Shown here: positions 14,101 to 24,862 of the stretch, piece by piece
Layout of the letters: each line of letters opens with the position of its first letter
Numbering within the stretch: position 1 is the stretch's first letter
Source of the DNA: Pithys albifrons albifrons
Lineage: Eukaryota > Chordata > Aves > Passeriformes > Thamnophilidae
Direction: 5' to 3'
Length of the DNA stretch: 64,000 bases
Assembly (NCBI RefSeq): GCF_047495875.1
Contig: NC_092459.1
Coordinates: 39,792,490-39,856,489, forward strand
Program-made: the position numbers and the translations under genes
Notes under the pieces: generated by a model
The model's database searches: none
What the model was told of the DNA's origin: nothing
What the model saw: only the letters and a program-made list of their open reading frames with translations

Positions 14101-14929
14101 TCAGACCTGGTTATGTTTGCCATTATTTTGTTCTATTTAAAATAATATTGTGGAACACCAAGGTTGGAGTTTGAAAAATGCTAAGAAATAATACTGTCTA
14201 GAGCAATATATAAAATATTGATGAAAATAGAAATGACAAACATACTTTCCTGTAGTTCTTTTTGGGTGTGTCTGATGAAGAAAACAAGTAAACTCTATGC
14301 CTTGCGCTACAATGTGTTTTCAACTTAAGTGTCACAATGCTCAAAATGTACTCTAAAAAAAAAAAAGGAAATATTGTAAAAATCAGTTTAGCTTGGAGTG
14401 AAATGCTGCATGCAAGTACATTGTACTCATGGCCTGCATTATACCATGGAGAGTACAGGTATTATGTAATAAGTGATGAAAACCCTGTGCCACCTTAAAT
14501 GAGCTCTCTCTGCTAGACAGAACAACCTTATTTCTTTGAAGGAAGGGTTAGATTTGGGAACTCACCAGGAAATATGACTTAAAATGTAACTAAAATATTT
14601 TTGACATATTTAACTTCAGAAATGTCTATTATTCTATCTATATAGGCCAAAAAATCATAATATCGATTTAATTTAATGCAATTAAAGTTTAGCTTGTCCT
14701 ATGTTAGGGATGTTACTCTAGGGGGAACAAAACTGGTAGCAATAGTGAAATTACAAAAGTTGTTTTATGTCACATTAGTTAACATATGCAAGCTTATTTA
14801 ACATGTGGACCACAAATAAGTGTAATTATATTAAAACAAGAATCTGTAGCTCAGAAGCAATAAAAATAGACTAGGTTGTATTATTAATTCTTCTGTTAAG
14901 GGTTTTGAGCCATGTTGATTGGCCTGAAT
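11141..14929. other. Unique non-coding sequence, nothing recognised
   Basis: AT-rich sequence with only short open frames and no recognised repeat family. A direct repeat of ATGAATGACT occurs at about 12114 and 12132, the first overlapping an AP-1-like TGACTCA. Confidence 0.5.
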
Positions 14930-15220
14930 TTTTTGATTTTGTTATGGTACAAAGGGATTGTTTGAAGTAATTTGTCCCCGAGAGAGGCTCACAATCCCAA
15001 GCGGGTTTCAATTCAGCAAAGCAAATCTAATTTTGTTTGCTTTATGCAAACCAGAAGGGGCTGTGGTTCATTCTGTTTTCACTGGAGGGGAAAGGCGCAC
15101 TAATGGGACCTGCTGAAATGCATGCATTGCAAACATCATACCCCTGCATATATTAAATTTAGCTATGTGATGCACTGTGTTCATCATCTCATTGTGTACA
15201 CAGATATGCTTTAGAACAAA
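14930..15220. promoter_or_regulatory. Candidate conserved non-coding element
   Basis: Balanced-composition block inside AT-rich surroundings. It contains SOX-like ATTGTT, POU-like ATGCAAA (15044-15050), TAAT cores and a purine-rich ACTGGAGGGGAAAGG stretch, with no repeat signature and no convincing open frame. The call rests on texture and motif density only. Confidence 0.28.
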
Positions 15221-15822
15221 GCCTTTAATAGTACAGGAACCTTACTACATTATGCCAACACACTATTGTATTTATATTTAATGCTACAACTGGAATTTCT
15301 TCCCTTGGATAAAGTGTATTGATATGTCGTCTTTTCTTCCCTCCTGTTACTTGTTATAGCAGACAGTACACTGAGGACATTACATGCTTAAGCTTCAAGC
15401 CATCTGAAGATTAATTATATGGAGGTCTCATAATGGTTTTTAATTTTCCCTTTTTTACAGCCCAGAGTTAAATAGGAGACATGTTCAGGATCTGATTGCC
15501 AAAAGAGCAATAATCCCCAATCCATCAGATCAAGGCTGGAAGATAAATGAAGGGGAATAGCACCTGCAAGACAGGTAATGCTCCAGACAATAACCACTGT
15601 TTTGACAGATTGCTACCCTCTCTTCAGAGTGGCTCCTTTTTAGGCTTCTCAAATGTGGTGTTTATACTGTGTAAACAGTACACCAGATCTAAATAAATGC
15701 TGGATACAGGAGAAAATCCATTTCTCTAAAAGTCAAAGGAAATGTTGCCATTTATTTTACTGGGAGTCAGAGTCGGCCACTAAAATTGTTTGATGGCAAA
15801 GCTGAAGGATGGATAAATTTAT
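15221..15822. other. Unique non-coding sequence, nothing recognised
   Basis: AT-rich sequence without recognised gene or repeat; open frames are 60 codons or fewer. Confidence 0.5.
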
Positions 15823-16150
15823 TTGCATATAAGTCACATTATTTATTTATTGAATTTTCATAATAGCGTTATGGTTCATGTGGTGTTGTTTAATTTTTTC
15901 CAGGGTGCTTCTGTTTTGAAAACAATTTTGATATTGCATAGAGACAGACACATCTCAAAACCCTTCAATTTGTCATTAGACATTTGGCTGCTTGCCTATT
16001 TTGCTGATAATATTGCAAAACTACATTAACTTATTGAATGATTTTTGTGAATCAGTTCACACAGAATTCAGAGTGATACTTGTCATGCATCAGATGATTA
16101 ACTATTAAAAGCACAGGTTTACTTGTTATGCTTATTGTGTGGTACAGTTC
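15823..16150. promoter_or_regulatory. Candidate conserved non-coding element
   Basis: Non-repetitive AT-rich block with ATTA/TAAT cores and several ATTTGC or TTGCAT words. Similar in texture to the block at 14930-15220, which lies 600 bases away. Inference only. Confidence 0.18.
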
Positions 16151-17024
16151 AAAGTTTGCTTAAGTGTGCAATTTAAATTCAAGGATTAGTTAGGAATAAT
16201 GATTCTTCTACTTTTAAAGTTCCTTCACAAAACACTCCAGGAATATTCTTCCCAATTGTGTTCTGCATGGCCACTTACAGTCCTCTACAGCTCCTATTAT
16301 GCCTTAATTATTTGTGAGATGTGGTAATCAAAAATTGTTAATACAATAACACAAATGTTTTAGTCTCAATCCGTAGAAACCTGATCACAGGCAGTCACGA
16401 TGTGTTGATGGGTCTTCTTGCACAAGTCTCCTCATGAGCGAGTCCAACTGCAGTGCATGGGACCAGAGCCCTCTTCCACATCGTTTATACAACTCAAATG
16501 GTGTGATTGTGCTTTTGATAGAGAGAAGACATCCTAATATACCCTATTCTTGTAAAGCTATTCAGAAGTGAAGCAAACAGGTAAGAGTTTGTGTGTTATC
16601 TTAGAAGGTATATTTGAAAATTATTATATTCTCTATCACTGTATATCACTTGCACATTCTTTAACATCTAGGTCAACACACACAAAGGTTTCATGCATTC
16701 TCTTCTGCTAGATTTAAACAAAAACTGAGATTTAGATATAGAATCAGATTCTAGACAAACTTAATATTTTAATAGGAGAGTTCCCTCTCTCAAAATGACA
16801 ATTACTTGGGGAACAAATTAACCTGAAGCATCTAACAGTGTAAGCAAATAAAAAAGGACAAATAGCTGCGAGGGTTTTTGAGAAGATAAAACCTTTTGTA
16901 CTTGGAGGAAGGACAGTGGTGTGTTCTGCTCTAATGCTAACAGTTTTCCATTATCTTCACTGAGAGGGACAAGGCCAAAATATTTCCAAGGTGTAAAGGA
17001 AAACAGGACAACCAAGTCAGCATA

Positions 17025-17048
17025 AATATTGACCTGCTGGTCAATATT
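17025..17048. other. Perfect 10-bp inverted repeat with 4-base loop
   Basis: AATATTGACC is followed by TGCT and then its exact complement GGTCAATATT. The stem stops abruptly at both outer ends. It is too short and tight for a microRNA precursor and no terminator function applies in a vertebrate genome; role unknown. Confidence 0.9.
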
Positions 17049-18471
17049 GCTCTTCAGAGCTTTTAGAACAACTTTGAAACTATTTTGAGTTACTCCAGCT
17101 GAGCATCTGGCCTAAAAAAACAAACAAACAAAAAAAAAGAGTACAAAGTACAATTTATAAAGCTTAAAAAGAAGTGCTCTGATCAAAATACTCTTATAAG
17201 CTAAGGTTATTGAAAAAATATTATATGAAATAGAGCTTAGAATGAAGAAAGAATGTTTGTCAGAAGAGTTTAAATTGAGATAATTTTACAGAGGGGGGCT
17301 GGGGAAATGTTGAAATTACCATTAATTGTAGTCATAAAGTATTTTCATTGCTAAATATGATTTATTACTTGCTTTTATTTTATAATTTCTCTTTTATATC
17401 TGAATAACCACTTTACAAAAATTAATAAAACAGTGCATACTTTTAGAACCTTAAAGGCTGACTCAGATGAACATAAAGAGAAATGAAGGCAAGGGATGCA
17501 ATGTCACTTCAATAATGTAATACATACAGCAAGAAGCAATCCTTGCTCCAAGGGGTCTTCTGTAGGAATAGACAAGGCAGATAAAAGAGCTAATATTAAT
17601 TCCTCAGTTTATGGAGGGAGAACTGAGGCACTGAAAAATCAACGGACTTACCCAAATTGACAAAGAAACTCTGTCTGAGATAGACACTGAATCTATTTTC
17701 TTCGTGCTCTACTTCAATACCTTTTCCTCCCCAAAGGCTAATGTATATTAAAATAACATAAACTTTATACAGTCAGAACTATTCATCAAGATCATCTGGG
17801 GTGGAACCTATTTCAGCTTATTCTTAGTTGAGGGTCTGGTAGAGTGAGATGCGCTATTAATCCCTGGAGTGAACTGATCTAGACTATAGAAAGTGTTAGA
17901 GTCCAATTCGGCAAACGATTATAAAATTCAAGATATATAGATAGCCTTGTCAACAATATTGGATCTATGAACAGACTTACAATTAAGTACTTATATATGT
18001 TGCATTTATTAGGAATGAGTTGTTAAAACATTATAATTTATTATTAACACAGATCACATGCAAAATTCAGTCATATTCACAAAAAAATTTCTATCTTTTA
18101 GAGTGATTTGAAATACAGAATGAGTAAAAGCTAAATTTTATAGGTTTCTTAATTACTAAAAGCTTCAAAAGAGTTCAAAGAAAAGTTTTATTTGAATAAA
18201 CCAGTGAGATCTGGTCATCTACAGGATTCCAAGAGTTACCCTTAATCCATTTAAGGATTGGCTAAACAGAATTAGAACAACAAAATTCACTTGTTTTCAT
18301 TAGATTTTTTTCAAATAATTTGAATAAAAGTAAATTGGAAATTTATAATTAGAAAAAAGTTAAAAGGTTGCAATATTGCTCTATATCAGATAAAAGGATT
18401 TCTGTTTTCTGGGTACATCCCAGGATTAAAACTGATAATGTTTTACAATATTTTTAAAAATCCAAACAGAT
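17049..18471. other. Unique non-coding sequence, nothing recognised
   Basis: AT-rich sequence with a short A-rich patch near 17115-17140. No gene, RNA or repeat family recognised. Confidence 0.5.
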
Positions 18472-18705
18472 CGTAGAATCATCGTAGAATAACAGAATGG
18501 TTAGGGCTCTTGCCATGGGCAGGGTACTTTACGCTACACCAGGTTGCTCAGGGCCTCATCCAGTCTTGTCTTGAACACCTCCAGGGATGGGTATCCACAG
18601 CTTCTCTGAGCAACCTGTTTCAGTGCCTCACTGCCCTTACAGTAAAGAATTTCTTCCTAATATATAATCTAAAACTACACTCCTTCAGCTTAAGACCATT
18701 CCCCA
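18472..18705 (-). mobile_element. CR1 LINE 3' fragment with terminal repeat remnant
   Basis: Starts with a damaged CR1 terminal repeat (GTAGAATCATCGTAGAATAA) and continues with AGGTTGCTCAGGGCC, CACCTCCAGGGATGG and AATTTCTTCCTAAT blocks of the avian CR1 3' UTR, read on the complementary strand. Only about 230 bases remain. The segment between the tail and the first conserved block is much altered. Confidence 0.88.
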
Positions 18706-19305
18706 AACAGATTAATAAAAAAAAAAGTATCTAATTAGCTAGAAACAACTATTAATCAAAATAAAAACCCCTGTCCATATGAATTCCTTTTGTCAGATCC
18801 TCTTTTTATGGAAAAAAAAAATCTTCGTTTGCTAGTAATAATATCTGCTCTGATTCTGTAGGGAAAAAAAAGCTTTTACTATTGATGCCCAAGTAAAACA
18901 CAGAGCTTGTCTGTATTATATTTTTCATGCCTATTTTTCCCAATGTTCTCATTGGGAATTCTGCTGCAGAAAGTCCTCCAGAGTAAAACCTGTAGATCTT
19001 CTGCAGAAAAGCTTCAATGATGTCCTAACTTTCAAATGGAAAAAAAAGTACAAAACCTCTAATACAGTGCTGCATAAGGAGCTAGATCGATATTTGGCTT
19101 TATTTCTCAGGCTTTTAATTTAAGAGATTTTGGGTGACATTCAATGAAGTATTGCTTCTACAATACCTACATATTGAAAACAGTGAAATCATAAAAGTTG
19201 GAGATAAGAAGACACTAGCTCAGTGTAAATACATGCTTGCTTCCTCTGTGAGAGTTCCTGTAGAACAGTGCATGTACAATGTCATTAGTAAATTCAGATA
19301 AATGA
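18706..19305. other. Unique non-coding sequence, nothing recognised
   Basis: AT-rich sequence with several short poly-A runs. No gene or repeat family recognised. Confidence 0.5.
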
Positions 19306-19343
19306 ATATATATATATGTGTGTGTGTGTGTATGTATGTATGT
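19306..19343. repeat. (TA)n(TG)n(TATG)n microsatellite
   Basis: Consecutive TA, TG and TATG runs without interruption. Confidence 0.92.
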
Positions 19344-19532
19344 CTATATGTGTATTTATCTACATATGCATATCTATAAACAAGAAGCATACAATAAACC
19401 ATGGCTCTAGATGATTGTTTCCTATACCTGGCGCTTACTCATCTCAGGAATTTCTGACTTGCCATCGCAAAGTCTGTAGCTTAAATAATAGGCGGGCCTG
19501 ACACAATGTCATCTGCTAAATTTCTGAATAAA

Positions 19533-19551
19533 TTTGTTTGTTTGTTTGTTT
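19533..19551. repeat. (TTTG)n microsatellite
   Basis: Four to five TTTG units in tandem. Confidence 0.9.
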
Positions 19552-22394
19552 CATTTTCTTGGAGGAAAGATTCTCAAGTGTTTTTTGGAATCTCTCCTCA
19601 TTGTTAGCTCTGCCCAAGGGCTGCTGGTGTTTGTACTCTATGTGAAATGCACTGCATGGGATTTTATTGTAGCAATTATTGTAGTTCATTAACTTTATTA
19701 TGGCTGGATTAAAATAAAACTTGGCTTAACAAACTATAAACTAATAAAACCTATATTGTTTATTTAAAATGATAACTCTTTAAGAGTCAAACACTGAGAT
19801 CATTTAAAAGAACTGACAAGACAAGCAGATTTTAAGATTAAATTGATTAGTAAGAAATGCTAGAAAATGTCCTCAAATGGAGGCTGCATTGTCTGATATT
19901 CCTTATAGGATGTTATGTTGTTTACATAAACATTATGGTCCTGCCTTAATCCTCTCTTCAGCTCTGTACTATTTACTCAAGAACCCCATCCAGCTTGCCT
20001 TCTGGAGATGATGTGTGTAACATTGAGTTTTATTCTGCAGGATGTGTGCACAGATTTGCATGTCCATGCTGGTTAGAACAGGATGAGGAGTCCAGGAAAT
20101 ATGATGACTTGAAAACAGTTAGACCTAAGTGCAGAACAGTAGCAAGGGACCTTATTGGAGTGATAGGGAAATCACACCTGCTTCTTTCTTTTCAGATGTG
20201 TTGTTTAAACTCAGTTTTTTATTGGTTTCAGAAATGGATATGGAGGGTGAAAAGTCTTAGCAGCACTTGTGCCGAGTTCTTCGTTTGGCTCTTGCCTCCT
20301 TAGGGCTGCCAACTTTCTGACGAGGCTCAGCCATGTATGAGTAGCCTGGAGCCCCATGGGGTCCTCTAGACCTAATCATTTCCACTTGCGTTAAGTGTCT
20401 GGGCCAACTAAAATGCCATCAATACCTCCTCCAGAGTCTTTTGTATGGGTGCACAGGAACAATGGAAGATGGCAGCAGGGAATACCTGGCATGAGCACCG
20501 AGCACCACCCTCAGATATCCACAAAAAATGCACTCAGTTACTATATATGAATATCACAAACATCTGATAATGTCTGGGCACTCAGACAGTTGGAAACTAG
20601 AAAGCACATGTTACAGATGTCAGAGATGTTGCCCTTCCAAGTGCTGGTGGTACCTGCACACTTTATACAAGGTACTGAATGGGACTGTCATGAAAAGGTA
20701 AGCACAAAATTAGGATGATGAAGCAACATCTTTCTGATAGATGTTCAAACCTTTATACATTTTTGTATTGCTTACCTGGAATATTTTTCAGAGCCTTACT
20801 CTCACCCCTGTTTACTTTCACTCAAATTTCAGTATATTTACAATTGCTGGTATATTTGGACTAGTGACAGGAAAATATTTTGATGGTCAAAAACCTCAGA
20901 ATCTGTCATATTAGATTAGGAAAGAAGAATCTAATTAGATTCTTAGAAAGAAATCGAAGATCTTAGTAAATTTAGAAAAATAGTGCCCAGGTGACTGGCT
21001 AAATACACAACAGGGTAGAAAATACCTGGGAGAGTGAAAAGCTATTTACAAAGGTTTAAAGCTCTTTTGAAAAGACTGACACAAGAACAAATAGATATAA
21101 ACTGCCCACAACTAGCTTCAGTCTGGAAACCAGGCATTTATAACCAGGAAAGAGACAAACATCTGGAACAGCCCTCCACTATTATTAAAGAAAAAAAACA
21201 TAACTACTTCTAAGCAGCAGCAGCTTGAAATATGTCTTGTGTTACCAGCAGATACAGGATGGATTTAAAAAAACAGAGAGTTTACCTTACTGACCTCCAG
21301 ATTTGACACTGCTGTTATCTGAATCTTGGAAGCACTGTGGCTGATATCATTAGTGTTTGTGGCCATTGACAATGAATAGTATTTCATCTGAAACTTTTAA
21401 GAGTCAGTAGAAACTGTTTTGCTGACCAGAAGGTCTATAGTGAGCATGTCTCACTGAAAGCCAAAAGATTCTCTAAATGTCTTTCCAGCACTGTGCCATT
21501 AAATCTGCATACAAGTTGCCCTTAATATAATTTGTTGCATGCAAATACCAGATCCAATTCTGCCAGGTTTACTTATGTTAAGTAACCCTCAAACAAATAG
21601 TTGCTGTGAATTCCCAATGGGACAGCTCACATAAGCGCTGCTACACATGACAAAAGGTGGCAAGGTTTGGCAACAGATGAACAAGCATGATGATTCTCTT
21701 TATTACATTCAGCCTCCAAAATGATGCTGCCCCAACATCATTTCCTAGGTGATTGCCAAAAGATTTTTCTCAGATTTGGGCCATCCCAACAGCAAAAAAA
21801 AATCTCCCAAATACAAGCATATATTATTGAGTAAGTTTAAGGCTTATTCCTTGACTTTCTCTGTAATTGTGGGCAGTTGCAGGGCCAACTGTGGGACAAA
21901 GTGGACAGAGGCAGACCAAACAACAAATTTTGGAAGCTGGTTAATAGTACTTTTCAAAACCTCTCAGCACTAACTTGAAAGTTACTTCATTGCATTATAT
22001 CCTCAAAGCCAGCTCTAGCACTACCAATCATTGGTGCATTTTGAAAGGCATCGTAGCCCTCTAGCAGTGAATTATGGATTGCACACCACCTTTCTCAGCA
22101 GCTTGTTGAACCAGAGTCATTTATTCAGTTGGTATTGAGAGTCTGAGGGCATGACAGTACATCTGACCCCTTTTGGGTAAAATTTGATCTGGCATTTCAT
22201 TTCATGGGCTCAGCCACTAGTCTGTCAAATCTTCATTTTGCGGGTGCCCAGTAGAACTGCTGACGCTTGTCTCTAACTCCTTGTGCTTTCATCTTTCAGT
22301 GGCAATAAACATGTCACACTGCTGAGGTGAAACACAATCTGGAATTAAATTTACTGCATATAAAATATGGTGCCCTCTTTATTGGTTCAAATAC
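19552..22394. other. Unique non-coding sequence with one long palindrome
   Basis: No gene recognised. A 102-codon frame at 19995-20303 (+) has no recognisable domain. The perfect 20-bp palindrome at 20925-20944 is listed separately. Confidence 0.5.
20925..20944. other. Perfect 20-bp palindrome centred on TAATTA
   Basis: AAGAATCTAATTAGATTCTT equals its own reverse complement. The centre TCTAATTAGA contains the TAATTA core bound by many homeodomain proteins. Symmetry ends exactly at these coordinates. Function unknown. Confidence 0.9.
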
Positions 22395-22720
22395 TTGTCA
22401 CTCATAATTTATTTAAAAGTGTATGGCATTCATGAGGCAAGAGTGCTGCTGGAAATGGAGGTGGGGGGAGCTGCAGAACTCCAAGCCACAGCAGTTTGCA
22501 AGAGCTCTTCTATAACACCCATTTCCCCATCCTTTGCCAGTTCTGACTGCTATAAACACATCAAATATGATATCAATGCCTCGGCCAATAAACAATATGT
22601 ATCTCAGCAAAAACACGCTCAGGTACATTGGCTCTGCAGCTGCACGTTAGTTGCAAAGTGGCTGAAGGAAGATAACCACTATTGCTCTCAGAAGAACAAT
22701 TGCCTAGATGTTTACACATG
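22395..22720. promoter_or_regulatory. Candidate conserved non-coding element
   Basis: Less AT-rich block with CCAAT (22585-22589) overlapping a forkhead-like ATAAACA (22588-22594), and open frames on both strands (142 codons on + at 22395-22823; 71 codons on -). Frames open on both strands point to constrained or GC-richer sequence rather than a gene. No protein similarity was recognised. Confidence 0.22.
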
Positions 22721-22823
22721 TGTATCTGAAGGGTGGGAAGGCTGGGAAAGTGTCAGATTTAGCCCTAGTCCATTTCAAACTCGCTCACCATGCCTTTCCT
22801 TCTGGCACTCAACTTTTTCATGA

Positions 22824-24847
22824 TTTATTCCAAATACTGTCGATCAGCTTTAACTAATACAGTTCTTGTATGAAGCACCTCTCTAATCTCTTCAAACACA
22901 GATGTGGAAGTGCAGCTTAGAGCATGGAGGCCAACAAAAGCACTTTGCCTGTACCAGTGATTAGCTTTGATTGACATAGTACACTTCTGCTTTCACAGGC
23001 ATACTTTAACACCCATAAATGATTGTTTTAAAATGAGAAGCACTGGCTAGTGCAGCTCTGGCTTTAGTAAATATGCAGTACAAATGTAATAGCAGGTAAC
23101 TGAGAGAATACAAAACACTTGATATTAATTTCTGGCATTTCTTCTCCTTTTTCAGTTTAGGTAGTTTTGGGGGGTTTGTTTTGTTTTGTTTTGCTTTAAA
23201 TCTAGCATTTATTCCTAATTGTCAAAAAAACTTATGGTAATATGAATTCTGCTTAAACCTGAACTTTCAATCCTATCCTATGCACACTTTACAGCTTTTC
23301 CTAATAAGGCAAAATGGGAACAGCAGTCTAATTTTGAAAAAAAAACAGGTAAAGCAGAATGTGAGGGTTTTTCCTGTTGTAACACACAGCTCTATGTGTA
23401 ATAAATTGATGAAAATAAGGAAAGATTAGAAAGCAGAAGATTCAGGATGTGTAAAGACATCCAGACTACAAAGTACAGGGTGCCAGGAAAAGAATGTCAA
23501 ATATGTGCAGCAAAAAGCATTTGCAGATGCAAGTTCTGTTCTGTTCTAATTGTTTAATTGCTAATTTTTTCTAGAATACTATTTGTGTATTTATGAATGC
23601 AGCCATGTGATGATTGAAAACACACTCAAAAACAAAGTTCCAAATAAGAGATAATGTCCAAAAAGCTAAAATAACTTCCACACACCAAGCACTCAGCCCA
23701 CCTTATCAGTCAACACTGCCCATTCTTCCTTTCCCCTGAAAAAAAAAAAAGCCAAGCTTTGCTCTATGACCTACCAGCCTGCATTCTGGTGGGCAGCTTG
23801 GGAAGCAAGTTACAGTTTTCATCCCCTTCTGCTGATTTCAGCCTCCTGGTCACACATGAAGAGAGAGGTGTTTCTTTTGGATATCAAGCAACCAAACCAT
23901 TTAAAAGCACACAAATTCGAACCAGTCTATAACACTACACTTGAAAATGAACTGAACGTGAGGGCAGACAATGGGGCACAACTGTAATGAGATCCTGGTG
24001 AGAAACACCCATTAACAAGTGAATAGCCACTGTATGCAAGAGGTGAAATTTCCAAGCGATCTTAAGATGTAGATTTGTGTAAAGTGTGTTACCAGTAATC
24101 AGTAACCCAATAAGGGAGATACTACTGACAGAAGGGACTCCCAAGCGTTTCTGTACTTCTTCTATGATATAAAGACCTGAATGTGCATTTTAGTTACATG
24201 GTTTCAGGAAATGTTGGTACAGACAGACTTCTTTCCTTCCACTGAGTAAGATCTAGTATCTAACCCAATTGTGAGACTCCTAGTCTGGTCTCTAAGAGCT
24301 AACAGGGCACTACAAGTAAAGACTGACATTCTACTAATCCGGAGTGAAACAACAGTAAAAAGGAAAGAAAGCTGATTGCAGTACCTCTGTATTCAAAACT
24401 GTATCAAGGATTTTTTTTTTACCTTTATGAAGAAGAAATTTCAAGCAATGTACACAAGCTGGGAAGTCACACATTTGTTTTAACAACTTCATGATTCTTT
24501 GAAAATTTTACAGATAAATATGTTAATTGTTAACCTGATATTTTTGCTATAGTATCAGCAGGGTAATAACATCCAGAGCCCTTACTAAATTGGTACAATT
24601 ATTTGGGTGATATAATCTGTGTTCAAGTCTCCATCTCTCTAAGTGTATGTGTGCATGTACATTTCAGCATTTTTGTGTGTATGTGCACATACGTATTCAT
24701 GGCACAAAAGAAAAAATCAGACAAGCAAGTAATTTCTGCTGAATCCAGAATTTTTAATCTCAGTGAGCAAAGTCTATGTAAATTCTGGTAGTGGCGATCT
24801 CTCACTACCTTCTTTGTTGAACAGCTCCACCATGTTGGGTTTCTTTT
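22824..24847. other. Unique non-coding sequence, nothing recognised
   Basis: AT-rich sequence with small GTTTT and poly-A runs (about 23177-23200, 23740). No gene or repeat family recognised. Confidence 0.5.
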
Positions 24848-24862
24848 GGGGGGGGGGGGGGG
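24848..24862. repeat. Run of 15 G
   Basis: Fifteen consecutive G on the + strand, followed by CGGAGG. Such a run can form G-quadruplex structures and is prone to length errors in sequencing. Confidence 0.9.
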
